A DNA stretch of 64,000 nucleotides from assembly GCA_964036665.1 (NCBI GenBank), contig OZ038526.1, positions 9,424,001-9,488,000 of the forward strand, in the 5' to 3' direction. This document shows, in pieces, positions 60,187 to 64,000 of the stretch. This stretch comes from Gordius sp. MW1. Its lineage: Eukaryota; Nematomorpha; Gordioida; Gordea; Gordiidae. The stretch's first letter is position 1. Each line of letters begins with the position of its first letter. A program made the position numbers and the translations under genes. The notes under the pieces were generated by a model. It had not been told where the DNA came from and did no database searches. It saw nothing but the letters and a program-made list of their open reading frames with translations.

Positions 60187-62117
60187 TTATGAGATCTTTG
60201 ATTTAATGATCCTCCTGATTAATTGATTTTGTGCTAGGCCCAGAGTTGCTGAGTAAAGCCAGTATAAAGACAGGGCCTAATGTAAAAATACACTAAAGGG
60301 TTCCTAAAACTTACGGATGGTACAATCGAGGAAATATAGAAGAGGAGAAAGGCGGAACATCTTGTTATCCATTTAAAAATTGTTATTCGATTTGAAGGAT
60401 TGATATCAGTTTTAATTCCGGATAGTTTTCCATACATTAACTGAACAAGATGAATTGTCAAACAATTAGTAACTAGGTAAATGTTTTAAATCATAGATTA
60501 CTTTATTTACAATTAAAATATTCGCTTTCCTTTAAAAAATGTTTAGTAAGGATATTAGTTAAACACTGGTCAACGAATAATGGACATATAGAACAACAGG
60601 CAAACTGTTTGCAGATTTTGGCGGAGTTTTTTACGCTGAACACAAAGTTTTTAGTTTTTTCCCATACACAAAGTTTTAAAAATATTTGCTGAGTTGCTAA
60701 AAATAGCGATTTTAACGTTAACTACTGGAGACCTGCACAGCCCGGTTGGCGTACAACCTAAGAGCCCGGCCCAAAACTTCTGCTTTAAAATAAAACAATG
60801 GGCTGGGTCTGGATGGGCCCTAATAACCTACAAGCTTGGGCCATGTTCAGATATATATAGGGCTCGCTAAAAGCCTGTTACAAAATCTAATTAATGTTAA
60901 TTTGTGCTTTATATAGTATAAACATAATTTTTTTTTATAATATTCCTATTTATAATTATTTAATTTTTATTAAATAAACAAAGATTTAATGTTAGAGAAA
61001 AAATAAGAAATAAATTCGTGTTCACCGCAAAAAACTCTACCAGAATATTCAAACAGTTTTCCGGTTGAATTTTCTTGTTGAACCGTGCTATTATAGAAAA
61101 ATAGAAGTTTCAAAAATTTCATTTAAAAAATAAGAAGTCTGAATAGTGAAAAGTAATACAATTTAAAATTGATGTTCATTTTTATTATTATTTAATATAG
61201 ATTATCCTTGATTAGTACAAATGATATCAATATTTGTTATTCTAATAACTTCAGAAGATATAAGATTGGTAAGGAGGAGAAAGCATGGCAAAGTAAAATA
61301 TTGATCTGGTAAGCAAAGGTTGGTAAACGTTAACATACCCCCATCTTCTAAATTGCTTAACATTGGATCTGAATTAAATAGAATACAGCTAAGCATAAAA
61401 AGCGATATAACATAATCATAATATATATAAATGTTTTTATGGATCAAACAAGCAAAACATTGCATCAACACTAAATACTCTGGTAGCTTAACAAAGATTT
61501 CTTTAAATTATTGACAGAGATTTGTTGTTATATGTAAATTTTTCTTCAAGATCTATATACTTTTTGATTCCATTGTCATAAATCTTAGTGCTAGTGATAT
61601 GCTAATCCATAGAGGCAATTGAACAAGAGGATATATATAGTTTTTGGCTGGATGGCAATTATCCCTGATATATAAAGAGTTTAATAATTCATAAATCTTC
61701 TAACATTAATGTTTGCGTGTTAAAAATTTACTTTTTTATTATAATTTTGTTGTGCTTTGTCAAAAGGAATATTAAGTTGTTTTGCTTCAATAGTTATATT
61801 CTTTTTTACGTAGGGGACAATATCTGACATCTCCTTATTTATTACTGCCAAGCGTTGTAAATTTTTAATTTGCAATAAAGAAATAGGCAAACCGACAGAA
61901 AATCTGCAAATAAAATTTAAAACTTGTATTATTACCTTAATAGTAGAGTTGAAACAAATAAGCTGCTATACCATTCAAACCCAGTTATATGATGAGTGTA
62001 GATTAAAAATTCTTCTGCTAACTTGATAGGAATAGATGAGTCATAAGAAAAACATGATTTTCTATTAACTATTACATAAGAGCTTTTTAGAAACATATTT
62101 AATCTTTGACAAAACAT
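60187..62117 (-). CDS. COX18, mitochondrial inner-membrane insertase (Oxa1/YidC family)
   Basis: COX18 helps export the C-terminal part of cytochrome c oxidase subunit 2 across the mitochondrial inner membrane. Six exons (5' to 3'): 62117-61936, 61903-61732, 61699-61561, 61368-61250, 60440-60315, 60276-60187; 275 residues, all junctions in phase. The N-terminus (MFCQRLNMFLKSSYVIVNRK) is basic with no acidic residue, like a mitochondrial targeting sequence. Then come IKLAEEFLIYTHHITGFEWY, a basic/coiled matrix loop (residues 60-118), the family signature LYIRDNCHP (128-135), a span with PLVQLPLWISISLALRF, LPDQYFTLPCFLLLTN, SSIVPS and ALSLYWLYSATLGLAQN. Five membrane spans, as in Oxa1 proteins. 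The exon 4/5 junction is the weakest: a longer in-phase alternative (61219 to 60472) would add about 21 residues. The protein is shorter than the human one (about 333) and the gene looks complete. Confidence 0.9.
60564..61086. mobile_element. Foldback element, CACTGGTCAACA family, in intron 4 of COX18
   Basis: It starts CACTGGTCAACGAATAATGG and ends CCGGTTGAATTTTCTTGTTG plus AACCGTG. Both ends share CCGGAAAACTGTTTG and CTACCAGAATATTC-type sequence in inverted form. The middle contains a GGCCCG-rich insertion (60725-60900) beginning GGAGACCTGCACAGCCCGG. Confidence 0.65.
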
Positions 62118-62329
62118 GTGAGTACCTTTTATACTTCATTTCGTTACCTAAGAATAAGAGTGCGCAAATGAACATCGGTAGATTTTTATATAATTAATCA
62201 TAAATGTTTATATACATGTAAATTAATTTTGGCTTTCCTATTAAGATTTCTATTTTGTTTATCTGCAAATGTCAAATTCTTGGAATTTCTTTGCTCTATA
62301 ATTTGTTAAATAAACTCCATATAATTTAA

Positions 62330-62585
62330 ATACTTAGCATATATATACTTAGCAAGACATTAAAATACTTAGCAAATATATAAAATACTTAGCAATACAA
62401 TAAAATGCTTAGCAAAATTTATTTAAATACTTAGCAAATGAATAAAAGACTTAACAATTGAATATAAAACTTAGAATTAATTAAAAAATTTAGCAAACTA
62501 ATTAAATACTTAGCAAATAAATAAAATACTTAGCAACAACGCTAAAAATACTTAACAATTTGAATAAAATACTTAGCAAATAATT
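62330..62585. repeat. ACTTAGCAA short-word array
   Basis: About a dozen copies of AATACTTAGCAA, spaced by 10-25 AT-rich bases. The pattern resembles the inverted GCTCAGTA word clusters inside the 25.9-28.8-kb foldback. Confidence 0.6.
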
Positions 62586-62859
62586 TGTTGCGAAATACAA
62601 CCACTATCAGTCACGCTACATTGCACACAAAAGGAATATGTTACATGGTGGCAATTAAAAATAAAACACTCGATAGAGGTAGGTATGTATTAAAAACCCG
62701 AATCGCAATTTGTTTCTTAAAAATTAAAGAATTAAAATAAATTAAAGTTATATTTTTGGTTTAATTTGCTTTACTTTTAATTGGAATAAATCTCAAAATT
62801 TCTATTGCAGACACCAAAAGACCGTAGTTAAGTTAAAATTTTACAGTATATAAAGAAAT

Positions 62860-63428
62860 ATTGACCTTAGGTAAATTAAATTAACTTGTCCTCAGCCGAG
62901 GCTATAAAAATTTCAAAATACTCGGATATTAACAATACTACTATAATATTTTGTCCCATTGCGACAACTATCCCAATAACCTTTGGCCCCCTAGCCTTAC
63001 AACTTTTTTAAAAAAATAAGGAAACAAATTTCATTGCTATCCCATGATAATCGCCAATCATTTTTTATTCGACAGAAAATCGGCATAACTATCTGTAAAT
63101 ATTAGCCATAACCGAATGTTTTCCTAATATTTACGATTCTTAACTTTTTAATTTATTTATCTCACCTTCATAAAATATGTAATTCTCTTTACTAATAAAT
63201 TAGTTCATTAAATACCTAAAGCTTTAGGCTATCTCTATTGATTAACCTAAGCGTTTAGGTTAATTTTGCGCTCTAACCGAAGCTATAAGCTTCTTAATTG
63301 ACCTCGTTAGGTTGATATTGACCTCTAACCTCGAGGCAGTGGTTAGCGTTTTTAAAAGACTTCAAGGTTTTTTGAAAAGCCTAACCTAATAGGTTAGGTC
63401 GACAAAACCTGACGTTTTCCCATCACTA
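62860..63428. mobile_element. Right part of a hAT-ended element with AGGTTAGG words
   Basis: It ends GACGTTTTCCCATCACTA, the inverted form of a TAGTGATGGGAAAAC hAT terminus. It is preceded by dense CCTAACCT/AGGTTAGG and CTCGAGG words like those in the arms of the 25.9-28.8-kb element. No left terminus was located. Confidence 0.55.
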
Positions 63429-63479
63429 GTGTAATGCAGTGGCTCGTTTTCTATCATACACAACAGAGGTCAGATTGTT

Positions 63480-63770
63480 TGAAATTTTCTGCCCGAACCC
63501 GGCCAGAATCATTAACTTCCTTGTCCGCCCGGACCCGCCCGAGAACTTCTAAGTGTCCGCCCGGTCCCGCCCGAATTCAGTGCCTGGCCCGAAATATAAA
63601 ATTTGCCTGTTAGGCCCGAATTTATGCGATCCCAAACAGAGGTCAGATCTGTTTAAATTTTTCTGCCCGAATATGGCCGCGTCCACATTTTTGACTAAAT
63701 TGGCCGCCTGAACTCTTCTAAGTGTTCGCCCGGCCATGACTGAACCATAGAGCTGCCCGAACCCGGCTCG
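63480..63770. repeat. CCCGCCCG/CCCGAACCCGG-rich repeat
   Basis: Irregular GTCCGCCCGG and GCCCGAACCCGG words in two similar blocks (63470-63610 and 63640-63770), each starting AGAGGTCAGAT. The open frame 63549-63737 is an artefact of this composition. Confidence 0.55.
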
Positions 63771-64000
63771 ATTAATAGGTCACAAAACTTTAATAGATTA
63801 ATTGCTAATGCTCTTAGGTTAATAAAAAATTATTTCAATTATTAATATTTACTTTTTTGAAAAACTATATATAAACAATAAATTACCTTCTTGCTATAGA
63901 ATATACAGTCAAAACCGTTTAATTGCAAAACCTTGAGCTTGAATTTTTTTTCGCGATTAACCGATATTTCGCGATTAAACGATGGAAATAAAAGTATATG

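Larger units (their letters stand above)
62118..64000. other. Non-coding right end of window
   Basis: No gene recognised. Content: the COX18 upstream region, an ACTTAGCAA word array (62330-62585), the right-hand part of a hAT-ended element (to 63428) and a CCCGCCCG-rich repeat (63480-63770). The last 200 bases are AT-rich with nothing recognisable. Confidence 0.5.

Noticed and set aside
61202-61471. 89-codon frame taken as one COX18 exon from its ATG
   Set aside because: Only the part from 61368 downward matches COX18; the upstream part is intron that happens to be open.
62330-62585. ACTTAGCAA array as a CRISPR-like array
   Set aside because: Words are short, spacing irregular and AT-rich, the genome is eukaryotic, and no cas genes are present.

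Overview
This window is eukaryotic nuclear DNA from an animal. Genes are split by many GT-AG introns, base composition is strongly AT-rich, intergenic DNA is full of small transposons, and the genes are metazoan (neurexin, annexins, the mitochondrial insertase COX18). The neurexin tail ends in KEWYV, a PDZ-ligand form I associate with invertebrate neurexins, so a protostome invertebrate is likely. I cannot name the species or phylum from the sequence.

Layout. 1-10057: no gene recognised, several small transposons. 10058-16829 (+): the 3' half of a neurexin gene in eight exons (LNS4-LNS5-EGF-LNS6-membrane span-PDZ tail). 16830-30280: a repeat field with a 3.4-kb palindromic element, a Ty3/gypsy fossil (22480-24904), a hAT element and a 3-kb foldback element. 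30281-39459 (+), 41823-49838 (-) and 51314-55988 (+): three complete eleven-exon annexin genes. The first two converge and the last two diverge. 55989-60186: a LINE relic and nested hAT-like elements. 60187-62117 (-): a complete six-exon COX18 gene. 62118-64000: repeats only.

The main biological result is the annexin cluster. All three genes have nine identical internal exon lengths (82, 95, 114, 91, 80, 57, 193, 59, 123 nt), so they come from duplications. In each, exon 1 is a separate phase-0 exon that encodes a classical signal peptide ending in Ser/Thr-Gln. Ordinary annexins are cytosolic and lack a signal peptide, so this looks like a small family of annexins sent into the secretory pathway. 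Type-2 calcium sites are kept in repeats 1, 2 and 4 (first residue of the motif changed in repeat 1 of the 30-kb gene). Repeat 3 keeps its site only in the third gene.

The second result is the repeat landscape. At least eight copies of a CATGGGCGTAGCCAGG-ended miniature element carry visible 8-bp target duplications (hAT-like). A non-coding element family (here called element X; ends ATTGCTATGCAATTTATGGG and GGGCCGAAGGC, TTTTA duplications) occurs three times, and one copy has its own empty site about 350 bases away in a neighbouring tandem repeat unit. Several insertions are nested with both sets of target duplications readable.

Exon coordinates were worked out by eye from reading frame, splice signals and phase agreement. 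They have not been tested against transcripts.
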